From positions 304,715 through 368,714 of the forward strand of contig NZ_JAJUWS010000001.1 in assembly GCF_021390475.1 (NCBI RefSeq): a stretch of DNA of 64,000 bases. Direction: 5' to 3'. The notes below the pieces were generated by a model. That model saw nothing but the letters and a program-made list of their open reading frames with translations, was not told the origin of the DNA and did no database searches. The stretch is from Streptomyces sp. ST2-7A. GTDB taxonomy: Bacteria; Actinomycetota; Actinomycetes; Streptomycetales; Streptomycetaceae. The translations under genes and the position numbers were made by a program. Below are positions 9,428 through 15,642 of this stretch, one piece after another. Each line of letters begins with the position of its first letter. Position 1 is the first letter of the stretch.

Positions 9428-10392
9428 TTTCCTTGTAGGTATTCTGCGTGTGCCGCGGCGATAGGAAGCCCCGTACGGTTCTCCACCCATGACCACGTTC
9501 CGGCCGGGTTGTTCTCGAAGAACACCCATTCATCATCCGGCGTAACGGCGAAGTCGAACGAACCGAAGACGATTCCGTACGAGTCGAGGAACTGCCGAAC
9601 GGACGTAGCCACCGGTTCCGGCACGGTTGTTGTGCCGTACTCGATGGCTTCGTAATCGGTACGCCAGTCGGTTACGGCTTTCCCCGAGAGCCCCCGGAGG
9701 GTTCCGGCGAACAGCTTCTCGGAGACAGCAACCAAGCGCACTTCGTATTTCTTGGGAATGCGCTCTTGGAAGTAGTGCGCGGTTAGCCGAATGGAGTCGT
9801 CGAACTCGGCAGGGTCTACCGCATGCGTGGCAACCATGAGTTGCCGTTCGTCGCCCATGTCCAACCGTCCGCCGAGCACGGGCTTACAGATCAGCGGCCC
9901 CTCTATTTCCTCAGCGAACGCACGGGCCGTTTCGGGGTTGTTCGTGATGATGCTTCGCGGTACGCGTAGACCAGCCTTGACGGCGGCAACCAGCTGTTGC
10001 GGCTTATGAGCAGCCAATCGGTCGAAGTGAGGATTGTTGATCCAGCGCACCGGCAGTGCGGAAAGCAGGTTCAACAGCGCGCAATCCGCCTGGTTCTGTG
10101 CCCACTGCTTGTAGGACTCCGGCACGGTGTCAGCGATGACGGGCCGCCCGGGCCGCCTGTAGTAGACGGCCCGGACGTCCGACAGCCGCACCGACCTATG
10201 CCCATCAGTCAGTGCCCCATCCCAATCTCCCGACGTGCCCAGTTGCCCGGTGAGCGTGACCGACTGTGGAAAGTCGGCCGCGTCGAACCGCACCACCGGG
10301 ACCCCGCGTTGATTGAGCTGGTCAACGACCATGTCCGCCGCCGCGTCGAGCTGCTCCGCGACAACAAGCACGGGTCGGGCGGCGGCGGTCAC
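9424..10392 (-). CDS. ATP-grasp ribosomal peptide maturase (graspetide synthetase)
   Basis: The 322-residue protein is an ATP-grasp ligase of the actinobacterial graspetide branch. VYYRRPGRP lies near residue 80, the nucleotide-binding segment GPLICKPVLGG near 168, the QERIPKKYEVRLVAV region near 210, and the metal/ATP site FFENNPAGTWSWVENRTG near 295. These enzymes activate Asp or Glu side chains as acyl phosphates and form esters (or amides) with Thr, Ser or Lys of the precursor. GTG at 10392 overlaps the TGA of the precursor gene (GTGA), so ligase and substrate are co-translated. Confidence 0.9.
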   Translation of the reverse strand: MTAAARPVLVVAEQLDAAADMVVDQLNQRGVPVVRFDAADFPQSVTLTGQLGTSGDWDGALTDGHRSVRLSDVRAVYYRRPGRPVIADTVPESYKQWAQNQADCALLNLLSALPVRWINNPHFDRLAAHKPQQLVAAVKAGLRVPRSIITNNPETARAFAEEIEGPLICKPVLGGRLDMGDERQLMVATHAVDPAEFDDSIRLTAHYFQERIPKKYEVRLVAVSEKLFAGTLRGLSGKAVTDWRTDYEAIEYGTTTVPEPVATSVRQFLDSYGIVFGSFDFAVTPDDEWVFFENNPAGTWSWVENRTGLPIAAAHAEYLQGK

Positions 10393-10610
10393 GAAGCGGG
10401 AGCGAAGTAGGGATCGGACACGTCGTCACCCTGACCATCAAGGTTGGTGTCAGTGGTCGATGCGGCGTGGTCGGCCGTGTGCCACGGCGTACCGTCCGCC
10501 TGGCGGTTGAGCTGGTCGTTCGCGTCCCACACCACGCCGGCAACGGACGTGGTGACCAGGCACGGCGGTGCCGCAGAGCGCGCGGCGAACGGGATGGTTG
10601 GTGTGTTCAC
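10389..10610 (-). CDS. Graspetide precursor peptide
   Basis: A GTG start at 10610 with GGAGGTCAA just upstream gives a 73-residue peptide beginning VNTPTIPF, whose stop overlaps the ATP-grasp start. The N-terminal part (residues 1-44, including VVWDANDQ and ADGTPW) is the presumed leader. The C-terminal part is rich in Thr and Asp: TTDTNLDGQGDDVSD at residues 52-66. Thr52, Thr53 and Thr55 are likely ester donors and Asp62, Asp63 and Asp66 likely acceptors; Asp58-Gly59 is the best aspartimide site for the methyltransferase. Residue roles are inferred from the fuscimiditide class. A longer in-frame extension to 10754 runs through the tRNA and is rejected. Confidence 0.85.
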   Translation of the reverse strand: MNTPTIPFAARSAAPPCLVTTSVAGVVWDANDQLNRQADGTPWHTADHAASTTDTNLDGQGDDVSDPYFAPAS

Positions 10611-10640
10611 TTGACCTCCAGAGAAGGTGTGCTGACACAA

Positions 10641-10657
10641 TCCTGCGCTATGCAGGA
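10641..10657 (-). promoter_or_regulatory. Short hairpin between tRNA and precursor gene
   Basis: Arms TCCTGC (10641-10646) and GCAGGA (10652-10657) with a 5-base loop directly follow the tRNA 3' end. It could be a tRNA 3'-processing or termination signal, or part of the precursor mRNA leader. Confidence 0.4.
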
Positions 10658-10658
10658 G

Positions 10659-10732
10659 TTCCCGGAGTCGGATTCGAACCGACAGCTCAGCGCCTTTTAA
10701 GGGCGCTCGCTCTTCCGTTGGCGTATCCGGGA
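10659..10732 (-). tRNA. Class I tRNA with UAA anticodon (atypical)
   Basis: On the minus strand the sequence folds as a cloverleaf: acceptor TCCCGGA/TCCGGGA, a D arm with the AACGGAAGA loop, anticodon stem GCGCC/GGCGC with 7-base loop CTTAAAA, T arm GTCGG/CCGAC with loop TTCGAAT, and discriminator A. Loop position 33 is T, so the anticodon is UAA (plus-strand 10697-10699), which reads the rare codon UUA. True leucine tRNAs, including BldA, need a long variable arm; this one has only 6 bases, so leucine identity is doubtful. CCA is not encoded. It sits 48 bases upstream of the precursor gene in the same direction. Confidence 0.8.
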
Positions 10733-10734
10733 AT

Positions 10735-10779
10735 GCCCCACCCGTGCCCGCCACTCCTCAACCGGTGCACGGGTGGGGC
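10735..10779 (-). terminator. Terminator hairpin of the small-ORF operon
   Basis: Perfect 13-base arms (10735-10747 and 10767-10779; GCCCCACCCGTGC and its complement) flank a 19-base loop. It lies past the last minus-strand small ORF (10860) and abuts the 5' end of the tRNA gene. Confidence 0.6.
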
Positions 10780-10859
10780 TGATGACGCACTCACCGCGCA
10801 TTGCACGGGGGTACCCGGCACCCCGGCGAAGGGGCGGACCGGGGCGGGAGCCGGACCCG

Positions 10860-11090
10860 TCAGTCCGGGCGGGGCACGACTGCCCCTCTCGCAAGGCTGG
10901 TCCGGTCGGGTGCGTCACCGGTTGGCACCCGCGCCCCTGCCGGGGGGTTGGCTGGGGAGCCTGTGAACTGGTCTTCCCCGGCAGGGGGCGGGGGCTCGTT
11001 GAGTTGACCGGCCGATAAATCCGACCATTCCGCTTCCGCGTCGGGACTTCTTACGATGTTTTCGCACCAGTAACCGTCTACGTTGGTCAT
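10860..11090 (-). CDS. Hypothetical small protein, last gene of WhiJ-associated operon
   Basis: This 76-residue protein begins MTNVDGYWCENIV and has a Pro/Gly-rich tail with no known domain. Its ATG at 11090 overlaps the TGA of the upstream DUF7848-like gene (ATGA), so it appears translationally coupled, which is the main reason to believe it. A terminator hairpin follows at 10735-10779. The second WhiJ locus has no clear homologue in the same place. Confidence 0.5.
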   Translation of the reverse strand: MTNVDGYWCENIVRSPDAEAEWSDLSAGQLNEPPPPAGEDQFTGSPANPPAGARVPTGDAPDRTSLARGAVVPRPD

Positions 11091-11374
11091 TGCCAGGCTC
11101 CGGGTTCCAAGCGGACCGGAGCGCTTGACCACATGCGGTAGGTGAAGTGCTCGGGCTCGTCCTTCCGGTGCTGCGCAACCCACAAAGTGGCCTCTTGCTG
11201 CGCCTTGCGCGATGCCTTGTCCTGGGCTTCGGCGGACTGTTCCTTGTCAGCTTCGGCAAGTGGGCCGTTGTGCCCGCACACCACGCACTCAATGCGGTAC
11301 GCCGGGGCTTCGGCGTCCGGCTCGGTGTCCGGGACCGCTGCGAAGCGTCGGAAGCCGTATGTCTCACGGGTCAC
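11087..11374 (-). CDS. DUF7848-like small protein (locus 1)
   Basis: The 95-residue protein has one CxxC pair (IECVVCGHNGP near residue 30) and a C-terminal EPEHFTYRMWSSAPVRLEPG motif. A shorter paralogue at 15403-15642 shares PDTEPDAE, xCVVCGxxGP and xEPEHxxYR. Such proteins recur beside WhiJ/DUF397 regulators in Streptomyces; no function is known. GTG at 11374 overlaps the TGA of the preceding ORF (GTGA). The DUF7848 name is from memory of family appearance, not a search. Confidence 0.7.
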   Translation of the reverse strand: MTRETYGFRRFAAVPDTEPDAEAPAYRIECVVCGHNGPLAEADKEQSAEAQDKASRKAQQEATLWVAQHRKDEPEHFTYRMWSSAPVRLEPGAWQ

Positions 11375-11538
11375 CGGCCCTCCAACTTCTTGAAGTGCGC
11401 CGTGATCACGTCGCCCAACGCCTCGGTTTGTTTGCGGAGTTCGTCAAGGGTCGGTCGTGCCGGTGTCGGCGACGCGTCCCCGGGCGACGGGCTCTCGGAG
11501 GGCGGGGGGTCCTCGGAACGTGGGGGGTTATCGGTCAT
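11371..11538 (-). CDS. Small protein with conserved C-terminal helix (locus 1)
   Basis: This 55-residue ORF begins MTDNPPRSEDPPPSES and ends TLDELRKQTEALGDVITAHF plus KKLEGR. The C-terminal helix matches the paralogue ending SLAELRRQHAVLAEAIETHF at 15639-15896: L-x-x-L-R-x-Q, I-x-x-HF and L at fixed spacing. It has a Pro/Ser-rich, acidic N-terminus and an amphipathic C-terminal helix. ATG at 11538 overlaps the upstream TGA as TGATG. It was probably missed by size cut-offs. Function unknown; the conserved position opposite the WhiJ-like gene suggests a partner role. Confidence 0.65.
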   Translation of the reverse strand: MTDNPPRSEDPPPSESPSPGDASPTPARPTLDELRKQTEALGDVITAHFKKLEGR

Positions 11539-11759
11539 CACCGGTCCGTGCCCCCCTCGGGGACTACGGCACCAAGCTGCACAACCGTTGGGGGGACGCT
11601 GCCAAGCTCGACCAGCCGCATGAGTTCGCGCGCTGCCGTGCGCTCTGCGCCCCGGTCACCTCGTATGCCCGGCTCCCTGGTGCCGGCTGTCGCCGGTCCA
11701 CCAGGGCTCGGGAAGCGTGGGGGTTCGTGCCGGTTGACGGGTACGCTCTCGCCGGGCAT
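11538..11759 (-). CDS. Hypothetical protein, first gene of WhiJ-divergent operon (locus 1)
   Basis: A 73-residue frame from ATG 11759, with GAGAGGAG about 6 bases upstream, begins MPGESVPVNRHEPPRFP and ends with a helical segment AARELMRLVELGSVPPTVVQ. The TGATG junction with the next ORF and the ribosome binding site support translation. No domain recognised and no counterpart in locus 2. It lies next to the GTAGTG-CACTAC palindrome, so its transcription is probably controlled from there. Confidence 0.5.
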   Translation of the reverse strand: MPGESVPVNRHEPPRFPSPGGPATAGTREPGIRGDRGAERTAARELMRLVELGSVPPTVVQLGAVVPEGGTDR

Positions 11760-11773
11760 CGCCGCTCCTCTCC

Positions 11774-11789
11774 GTAGTGCTTCCACTAC
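11774..11789. promoter_or_regulatory. Palindrome GTAGTG-N4-CACTAC, candidate WhiJ-like operator (locus 1)
   Basis: GTAGTG (11774-11779) and CACTAC (11784-11789) form a perfect 6-bp palindrome with spacer CTTC between the divergent small-ORF operon and the WhiJ-like gene. The flanks CTCTCC before and CAAGG after it are conserved at 15905-15930 in locus 2. Conservation between the two loci, while surrounding sequence differs, is the evidence for a regulatory site. Confidence 0.7.
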
Positions 11790-11851
11790 CAAGGAGCCAC
11801 AGAGTGACTTGGAGTCGGGCAGTCTTCAACGTAACAACGGCGGAGGACACA

Positions 11852-12691
11852 TTGGTAAACCGTAAGGAGTTGAACCCCGAGGCAGGCCCGGAAGCGGAGT
11901 ACGGCGCACGTTTGCGCAGCGCGCGGGAGTCTCGGGGATGGCTACAAGATGATCTGGGCGCGCGAATCGGGTACTCCGGACGGCACGTCTCGGGGGTGGA
12001 AACTGGACGTAAACCGCCAACCCGTCGGTTCTCGGCGGCCGTTGACGTTGCGTTGGGGATCGAAGGAACGGCCGACTCTTTCGAGCGCGAGTGGGGAAAG
12101 ATCGAACACGGCGTTCTGTTGCAGGGGTTCCCGGAGTACGTCGCGCATGAGGGACGAGCGGTTGAGATTCGGCTGTTTGAGGTCGGGATCATGCCCGGAC
12201 TGTTGCAAACGCCGGAGTACGCGCGGGCTCAGGAAGACGGTCACGTGGAGCGCGGCTCCATCACGCCTGAACAAGCCGCTGAGCGCGTTTCGTTCTTGGC
12301 GGAGCGCCAAGCGGCGTTGGTGCGGCCCAGACCACCAATGGTGTTCGTCGTCATGGATGAGAGCTGCCTCCGTCACACCGTTGGAGGCCCGGACATCATG
12401 AGCGCGCAGCTACAGCACCTCGTCGAAGTTGCCGCCCGTCCGAACTGGATTCTCCAGGTCGCGCCGTCCGACCTTGGCGCCCGGCGGGCGTTCAACCTCC
12501 CGGTCAACCTACTCACCCTTGCCGACCGGTCTGTGATCTGTTACGCCGAGTCGCAGACGCAAGGGCACCTTGACAGGGAGAGCGCAACAGTCATGCCCAT
12601 ACTGACGGCCTACCATCAACTACAGGGCGAGGCGCTGTCCCAGGCGGCGTCTGTGGCCACGATCAACCAGTTACGAAAGGGCACCCCGTGA
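11852..12691 (+). CDS. WhiJ-like helix-turn-helix regulator (XRE HTH + DUF5753), locus 1
   Basis: The 279-residue protein has an N-terminal XRE helix-turn-helix (RLRSARESRGWLQDDLGARI near residues 20-40, then SGVETGRKPPTRRF) and a long C-terminal DUF5753 domain with GFPEYVAHEGRAVEIRLFEV, GLLQTPEYARA, FVVMDESCLRH and ILTAYHQLQGEALSQ. This is the WhiJ family of Streptomyces developmental regulators. A TTG start at 11852 is chosen because GGAGG lies 5 bases upstream and it aligns with ATG 16001 of the paralogue (both followed by V-N-R-K-E-L). Codon 274 is the rare TTA at 12671-12673. The stop overlaps the DUF397 start. Confidence 0.88.
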   Translation: MVNRKELNPEAGPEAEYGARLRSARESRGWLQDDLGARIGYSGRHVSGVETGRKPPTRRFSAAVDVALGIEGTADSFEREWGKIEHGVLLQGFPEYVAHEGRAVEIRLFEVGIMPGLLQTPEYARAQEDGHVERGSITPEQAAERVSFLAERQAALVRPRPPMVFVVMDESCLRHTVGGPDIMSAQLQHLVEVAARPNWILQVAPSDLGARRAFNLPVNLLTLADRSVICYAESQTQGHLDRESATVMPILTAYHQLQGEALSQAASVATINQLRKGTP

Positions 12692-12897
12692 CGACCGAAT
12701 CCCCCCGCTGGTTCAAGTCCTCTTACAGCGGCAACGGCGGCAACTGCATCGAGGCCGCCGCCAACCTCGTTCCCTCGGGCGGAGTGGTACCCGTCCGTGA
12801 CTCCAAGAACCCGGCTGGTCCGGTGCTGAACGTCCCCGCCGCTGCGTTCTCCATGTTCGTGGCGGGCGTCAAGGCCGGAGAGGTGGGCAACGTCTGA
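12688..12897 (+). CDS. DUF397 small protein, partner of WhiJ-like regulator (locus 1)
   Basis: The 69-residue protein has the DUF397 pattern: WFKSSYSGNGGNCIEAA, then VPVRDSKNPAGPVLNVP and FSMFVAGVKAGE. GTG at 12688 overlaps the regulator stop (GTGA). DUF397 proteins are small acidic partners always found beside WhiJ-type regulators. In S. coelicolor the partner is proposed to relieve repression by its WhiJ protein. It probably binds the DUF5753 protein encoded just upstream. Confidence 0.9.
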   Translation: MTTESPRWFKSSYSGNGGNCIEAAANLVPSGGVVPVRDSKNPAGPVLNVPAAAFSMFVAGVKAGEVGNV

Positions 12898-13035
12898 CCG
12901 CCGAGCCGACCGCGAACCCGGATGAGAGGCTGCCCCATCGTGCACCGCGCATGGTGGGGCTTCTCCTTGTCCGCAGTACGCCCCGCGACGCTGCCGAACC
13001 GGGCAGTGCGGCGGGACTTGGTGCGGCTACGACAG

Positions 13036-13074
13036 TTGGCCGACCCCGAGGGCAACGAGTTCTGCGCCACCTGA
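13036..13074 (+). pseudogene. 3' remnant of a VOC gene
   Basis: These 39 bases match the last codons of the VOC gene at 7256-7294 (ADPEGNEFCAT and stop) almost perfectly, but nothing upstream matches. It lies just before the second copper-gene copy, as the intact VOC gene lies before the first, so it marks the truncated end of a duplicated locus. Confidence 0.7.
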
Positions 13075-13216
13075 CCCCCGGGCGACAGACACACCTGATT
13101 CCCTCCCCTTCGAGTGGTTTGTCCTCCTTCCCGCCGGTCACCCGACCCGGTGTCGGCGGGGCGTACCCGGTGCGGCACACGGTCGCGCCCGTCCCGCCCG
13201 GATCGCGAGGACCGCC

Positions 13217-13627
13217 ATGACCACCGTGGTCAAAGAAATGCTCGACACCTACCCCGCCGACCTCGGCGACGTGGACCGGGAGGCCCTGGCCCACTGCATC
13301 GAGGAATGCGTGGCCTGCGCCCAGGCGTGCACCGCCTGCGCGGACGCCTGCCTGTCCGAGGAGAACCTCACCGAACTGTCCAAGTGCATCCGCACCAACA
13401 TGGACTGCGCCGACGTGTGCACCGCCACGGCCTCCGTGCTCTCCCGACACACCGGCTACGACGCCCACCTCACCCGGGCCGTCGTCCAAGCCTGCCTGAC
13501 CGCCTGCCGCACCTGCGCCGACGAGTGCGAACGCCACGCGGAGACGCACGAGCACTGCCGGCACTGCGCCGAGGCCTGCCGCCGCTGCGAGGACGCCTGC
13601 GAGACCCTGCTCCTCCACCTCGGCTGA
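13217..13627 (+). CDS. Four-helix-bundle copper-binding protein (DUF326/Csp-like), copy B
   Basis: The protein is identical in sequence to that of copy A (136 residues, same Cys-rich helices); the two nucleotide changes are silent (CTCTCG versus CTGTCC for Leu-Ser). The upstream 80 bases match copy A only from 13126 onward, so the two genes may have different promoters. Expression of two identical copper-storage genes would double Cu(I) buffering capacity; this is inference. Confidence 0.9.
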   Translation: MTTVVKEMLDTYPADLGDVDREALAHCIEECVACAQACTACADACLSEENLTELSKCIRTNMDCADVCTATASVLSRHTGYDAHLTRAVVQACLTACRTCADECERHAETHEHCRHCAEACRRCEDACETLLLHLG

Positions 13628-13720
13628 CACCGGTCGCCCGAATCCCGACCAGGGACGGCACCCCTCGTCGGACGAGAACACGCCCCTCACCGAGGGCGAG
13701 TTGATCAGCCCAGGGCGGGA

Positions 13721-13738
13721 CCGCTCCCGATGGAGCGG
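13721..13738 (+). terminator. Terminator hairpin of copper-storage gene copy B
   Basis: Arms CCGCTCC/GGAGCGG with loop CGAT, identical to 7936-7953. Being palindromic it may also stop the converging PIN-toxin transcript, which ends at 13751. Confidence 0.6.
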
Positions 13739-13750
13739 CCCCGGGGGCGA

Positions 13751-14143
13751 TCACACCTTGATGACCTCGATGCGGGGTCCGCAGAGCAGGCGGATGTCCT
13801 CCACGTCGGAAGTGAGGACGGTAACGGGGCCGACTGCCATCCGTGCGACGGCCGCGAGAGCCCCGTCGATCGCGTACTTGTGACCGTGAAGGTACTGTTC
13901 ACGCAGCAACACAGCGGCCTCCTTCGCCACCTTCCCGGTGACATCGAGGACATCGACCCGGGAAAGCACCCATCGAATCCGGGCAGGGTGGACGCGCGCA
14001 TAGTCCGCCTCCAGGGTGGTCATCGCGGTGGTGGCGACGCGAATCCCCTCCTTTTCCGCCGCCTGGACGAAGGCCACGACGGTGCGGTCCTTGAGGTAGA
14101 GCTTGGAGAGACCCTCGCTATCGAGGATCAACGTTCCGGGCAT
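13751..14143 (-). CDS. PIN-domain ribonuclease toxin (VapC-like)
   Basis: The 130-residue protein has PIN-fold acidic residues: LILDSEGLSKLYL at residues 5-17 (Asp8), TLEADYARV near 44 and KYAIDGALAAVA near 89, then VLTSDVEDIRLL near 110. PIN toxins cleave RNA using Mg2+. ATG at 14143 overlaps the TGA of the antitoxin gene as TGATG, the classic antitoxin-then-toxin operon. The stop nearly touches repeat copy B. Confidence 0.82.
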   Translation of the reverse strand: MPGTLILDSEGLSKLYLKDRTVVAFVQAAEKEGIRVATTAMTTLEADYARVHPARIRWVLSRVDVLDVTGKVAKEAAVLLREQYLHGHKYAIDGALAAVARMAVGPVTVLTSDVEDIRLLCGPRIEVIKV

Positions 14144-14412
14144 CAGGCAGCGGCCTGCCCCGGAGCGTTCCGATCGTGGCGAAGCAGGGCACGGGCCGCC
14201 TCCACCTCTTCCCGGGTCAAGGGATCGTTGTCCGTTTCGAAGTCGGCCACGATCTCGCGAAGCCGCTCCATGGCCACCCGTTGCTCCAGTGCCTCGGCCA
14301 CGTACGCGGAAAAACCACCCGCTCCCACGTGGGAACGCACGGTTTCGGCGAGCTCCTCGGGAAGACTGATCGAGTACTTCTTGCTACCGCTCATACCACT
14401 CATGCTACCCAT
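14143..14412 (-). CDS. Ribbon-helix-helix antitoxin partner of PIN toxin
   Basis: The 89-residue protein has a CopG/RHH-type N-terminus (KKYSISLPEELAETVRSHV) and a charged C-terminal tail that would bind the toxin. Three in-frame ATGs at 14412, 14403 and 14394 are possible; none has a clear ribosome binding site and the longest is given. The gene overlaps the toxin start by one base. It probably autorepresses the operon from the region 14413-14440. Confidence 0.75.
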   Translation of the reverse strand: MGSMSGMSGSKKYSISLPEELAETVRSHVGAGGFSAYVAEALEQRVAMERLREIVADFETDNDPLTREEVEAARALLRHDRNAPGQAAA

Positions 14413-14544
14413 GGTGGTAAAAGTGGAACGCTCGTGGCGAAGGAAGTGTGCGAGTCGAGATCCGTCCCGGCTGTGTCTTCCACCGTCCCGGGGACCGGGG
14501 TGGAGCGGGGTCCGCGGAGTCGAAAGGGCGGTCCGTTCGCGACC

Positions 14545-15162
14545 TCACAGGCTCGCGAGAAGGTCGTCGAGCGGGGCGGGCGTCCGGTCCGGGACGAGGG
14601 CCTCGACCAGAAGTCGGCCGTAGCGGATCTTGCGGCCCTTCCTGGTACCGAGAAAGCGCCGCGCCTGCTGATGCGGGGAGCGTTCGTGCTGGGCGGGTTG
14701 CCGCCGGAAGGTCTGCCAGGAACGGAAGTCGCCCTCGGTGCGGAAGATCTCCTCGACTCCCGGTATGCCGAGCGCGCGGATGAGTTCGTCCTCCAGATCC
14801 GCCCCGCACACGTGGATGTCCCGCAGGGGCGCCCCCGCCCGGCTGAGGCCGCGTTCGTAGAAGCCCTGCTCGGCCTCGTCGCACAGCCCCACCAGGCGCA
14901 GACCGAGGCCGGGTGACCCGAGAAGAGCGGCGTAACCGCCGACGCTCATCGCCCCGCCCATCGGCACGACGCACACTCCCCCGGCCGCCAGGTCCCGGCC
15001 ATGTCGCGTGGCCAGTGCCTCGACGGCGGCGAGATCGCTCATTCCCTCCACGAGCACCGCGACCCGCACCCCCGAACTTTCCGCCAGGTCGCGCGCCGCC
15101 CCATCGGGGCCGCCCGCCACGCGGACGGTGACCGCCTCCCGGAAAGCCCTCATGTCCGCCAT
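14545..15162 (-). CDS. Stand-alone TOPRIM-domain protein (OLD-nuclease-like)
   Basis: The 205-residue protein has a TOPRIM core: VAVLVEGMSDLAAVEALA near residue 38 with the catalytic Glu, a GGAMSVGGYAALL segment, then LVGLCDEAEQGF near 105 with the DxE-type acidic pair, and ADLEDELIRALG near 130. It resembles the nuclease domain of OLD proteins but lacks the ATPase. ATG at 15162 is chosen because MADMRAF matches the usual start; GTG at 15183 would add seven residues. TOPRIM proteins of this type are widespread in Streptomyces and uncharacterised. It may be a DNA repair or defence nuclease. Confidence 0.78.
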   Translation of the reverse strand: MADMRAFREAVTVRVAGGPDGAARDLAESSGVRVAVLVEGMSDLAAVEALATRHGRDLAAGGVCVVPMGGAMSVGGYAALLGSPGLGLRLVGLCDEAEQGFYERGLSRAGAPLRDIHVCGADLEDELIRALGIPGVEEIFRTEGDFRSWQTFRRQPAQHERSPHQQARRFLGTRKGRKIRYGRLLVEALVPDRTPAPLDDLLASL

Positions 15163-15201
15163 GCGACGAGTCTTCACCTCCACCGCCGACGCGGCACGGG
15201 A

Positions 15202-15396
15202 TTATTCGACGACCTCGGGCACCGCGACGGTTCCCGGACTCTCCGGCCCACCCGGCCGGGGCTCCACGGTGAATCGCTCTCCCTCTCCCGTCGCCTTGTC
15301 CCGGAGAGAGGCACGGTCGCGGTCATCGGCCGTCCACACCGTTGTGGACGCCGTCGGTCCGCGTCGGAGGCGGCCGGGAGAACACGGGGTCGCCAC
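15202..15396 (-). CDS. Doubtful small ORF after DUF7848-like gene (locus 2)
   Basis: A 64-codon frame with GTG at 15396 begins 6 bases after the DUF7848-like stop and has a Glu/Arg-rich second half (VWTADDRDRASLRDKATGEG). No family recognised. The purine run before GTG is too close to be an ideal ribosome binding site. Kept only because locus 1 also has an extra small gene in this slot. Confidence 0.25.
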   Translation of the reverse strand: MATPCSPGRLRRGPTASTTVWTADDRDRASLRDKATGEGERFTVEPRPGGPESPGTVAVPEVVE

Positions 15397-15402
15397 TCCC
15401 CC

Positions 15403-15642
15403 TCACAGCCACCGCCCCGGAGCGACCCGGTAGGGGCGGGTGACGATCTCGCGGTACGACAGGTGTTCGGGTTGTTCACCGAGGTGGGTGACGATCCACT
15501 CGCCGGCCGCGTCGGTGGTCTCCGTGATCGGGCCGCCCTCCCCGCACACCGCGCAGTGCACGGTGAAGGTGATCACCTCGGCGTCCGGTTCGGTGTCCGG
15601 CTCGATGGTGTACTCCCGGAAGCGGTGGACGGAACGGCTCAC
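15403..15642 (-). CDS. DUF7848-like small protein (locus 2)
   Basis: The 79-residue protein is the paralogue of 11087-11374: PDTEPDAE near residue 15, HCAVCGEGGP near 29, and GEQPEHLSYREIVTRPYR near 55 are shared, while locus 1 has a roughly 15-residue charged insertion. GTG at 15642 overlaps the upstream TGA (GTGA). Same operon layout as locus 1. Function unknown. Confidence 0.7.
   Translation of the reverse strand: MSRSVHRFREYTIEPDTEPDAEVITFTVHCAVCGEGGPITETTDAAGEWIVTHLGEQPEHLSYREIVTRPYRVAPGRWL

Larger units (their letters stand above)
7962..13125. mobile_element. Putative island bracketed by 621-bp direct repeats
   Basis: About 5.2 kb lies between the two direct repeats. It contains the RiPP operon, an atypical tRNA and a WhiJ-like locus, none of which has a counterpart in the neighbouring core order. 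GC content and codon choice are visibly lower than in the flanks, with more A/T-ending codons. No integrase or transposase is inside. The structure fits single-crossover integration of DNA carrying a homologous copper gene, or a duplication followed by replacement; this is inference from the repeat borders. Confidence 0.55.
13126..13746 (+). repeat. 621-bp direct repeat, copy B
   Basis: This is the second copy of 7341-7961. It ends 4 bases before the stop codon of the PIN-domain gene, suggesting that the ancestral order was VOC, copper gene, PIN toxin, with the island inserted between. Confidence 0.95.

Noticed and set aside
10659..10732. BldA-type leucine tRNA
   Set aside because: The anticodon is UAA, but the long variable arm of leucine tRNAs is absent and the acceptor and D arm differ from BldA.
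10611..10754. N-terminal extension of the precursor peptide to 121 codons
   Set aside because: The extension runs through the tRNA gene; the GTG at 10610 has its own GGAGG site.
7962..13125. Insertion sequence or integrase-bearing element
   Set aside because: No transposase, integrase, terminal inverted repeats or target-site duplication was seen; only the long direct repeats mark the borders.
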